From JBAROU01 sp049642385 (lineage in GTDB: Bacteria; Chloroflexota; Dehalococcoidia; DSTF01; RBG-16-68-14): 10,920 bases of DNA. Below the pieces are notes generated by a model. The model saw only the letters and a list, made by a program, of their open reading frames with translations, made no database searches and was not told where the DNA came from. This document shows, piece after piece, positions 6,341 through 10,920 of the stretch. The stretch is from assembly GCA_049642385.1 (NCBI GenBank), contig JBAROU010000012.1, positions 1 to 10,920 on the forward strand, in the 5' to 3' direction. How positions within the stretch are numbered: position 1 is the stretch's first letter; each line of letters opens with the position of its first letter. Position numbers and translations under genes: made by a program.

Positions 6341-6504
6341 CATCTGACCGGCCGGAGGCGTTGTCTCGTATGATGCGTCCAGCTTCCCCGTTTAGCACTG
6401 AGATGCCGCGCAGGCGCTAGCCCGCGCTGGCTGTTTCGCGAACCGCATAGACTTTGTGATGTGTGGTACAATGGCGGCCACTATTGCGGCCTCTGAGGAA
6501 TCAC
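6341..6504 (+). other. Intergenic region between the suf operon and gltB
   Basis: This 164-nt gap is the only sizeable non-coding stretch. I see no hairpin followed by a T-run, so no intrinsic terminator can be called for the suf operon. It contains small palindromes, CCGGCCGG near 6348-6355 and TTCGCGAA at 6435-6442, and the putative gltB promoter. No tRNA or riboswitch-like structure was recognised. Confidence 0.5.
6464..6472 (+). promoter_or_regulatory. Putative extended -10 promoter of gltB
   Basis: TGGTACAAT is a good extended -10 element (TGN followed by TACAAT, one base from TATAAT). No convincing -35 lies at the usual spacing, which the extended -10 can compensate for. It would start transcription near 6479, leaving a leader of about 25 nt before the ATG at 6505. 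The TTCGCGAA palindrome at 6435-6442 sits near the -35 zone and could be an operator, but this is a guess. Confidence 0.5.

Positions 6505-10920
<4,416 letters not shown>

Noticed and set aside
6348..6432. Possible suf terminator built on CCGGCCGG or on AGCC/GGCT near 6419-6432
   Set aside because: The stems are only four base pairs with no following T-run, so they do not meet an intrinsic terminator.

Overview
The window is a high-GC bacterial segment with every recognisable gene on the + strand. It holds most of a SUF-type iron-sulfur (Fe-S) cluster assembly operon (about 65-6340), then a short intergenic region with a promoter, then the large subunit of glutamate synthase (gltB, from 6505), which runs off the right edge. 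The gene set (sufD, a small Rieske protein, sufS, SufU rather than SufE, and a DUF59/SufT-like protein) and the DinB-family sequence style suggest Chloroflexota (Thermomicrobia-like or a relative) or possibly an actinobacterial lineage. This is an inference from gene content; no rRNA or other marker is present.

Layout: two tandem DinB-superfamily genes (65-538, 608-1138) lie directly before sufD (1138-2469). A Rieske [2Fe-2S] ferredoxin-like gene follows (2504-2818). Next come three tandem genes of a second DinB/maleylpyruvate-isomerase-like subfamily (2830-3324, 3321-3812, 3809-4312), then sufS (4309-5559), sufU (5534-6013) and a MIP18/DUF59 protein (6029-6340). Genes are packed with ATGA, TAGTG or longer overlaps, and the largest gap inside the cluster is 69 nt, so co-transcription and translational coupling are likely. 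sufB and sufC are not in the window and would be expected upstream.

How they work together: SufS takes sulfur from cysteine as a persulfide, zinc-bound SufU accepts it, and the SufBCD scaffold (only SufD seen here) builds the cluster. The DUF59 protein probably acts in maturation or transfer of the cluster. The Rieske protein could be an electron carrier or a client. GltB is itself a 3Fe-4S flavoenzyme, but it has its own likely promoter (extended -10 at 6464-6472).

The unusual feature is the interleaving of five DinB-fold genes of two subfamilies at two separate places inside an otherwise ordinary suf operon. The sampled DinB genes have lower GC than the sampled suf genes. One copy has lost the first metal-binding histidine. 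DinB-fold enzymes include thiol-dependent transferases and isomerases, so a link to low-molecular-weight thiol or metal handling during Fe-S assembly is a testable idea, not a demonstrated function.
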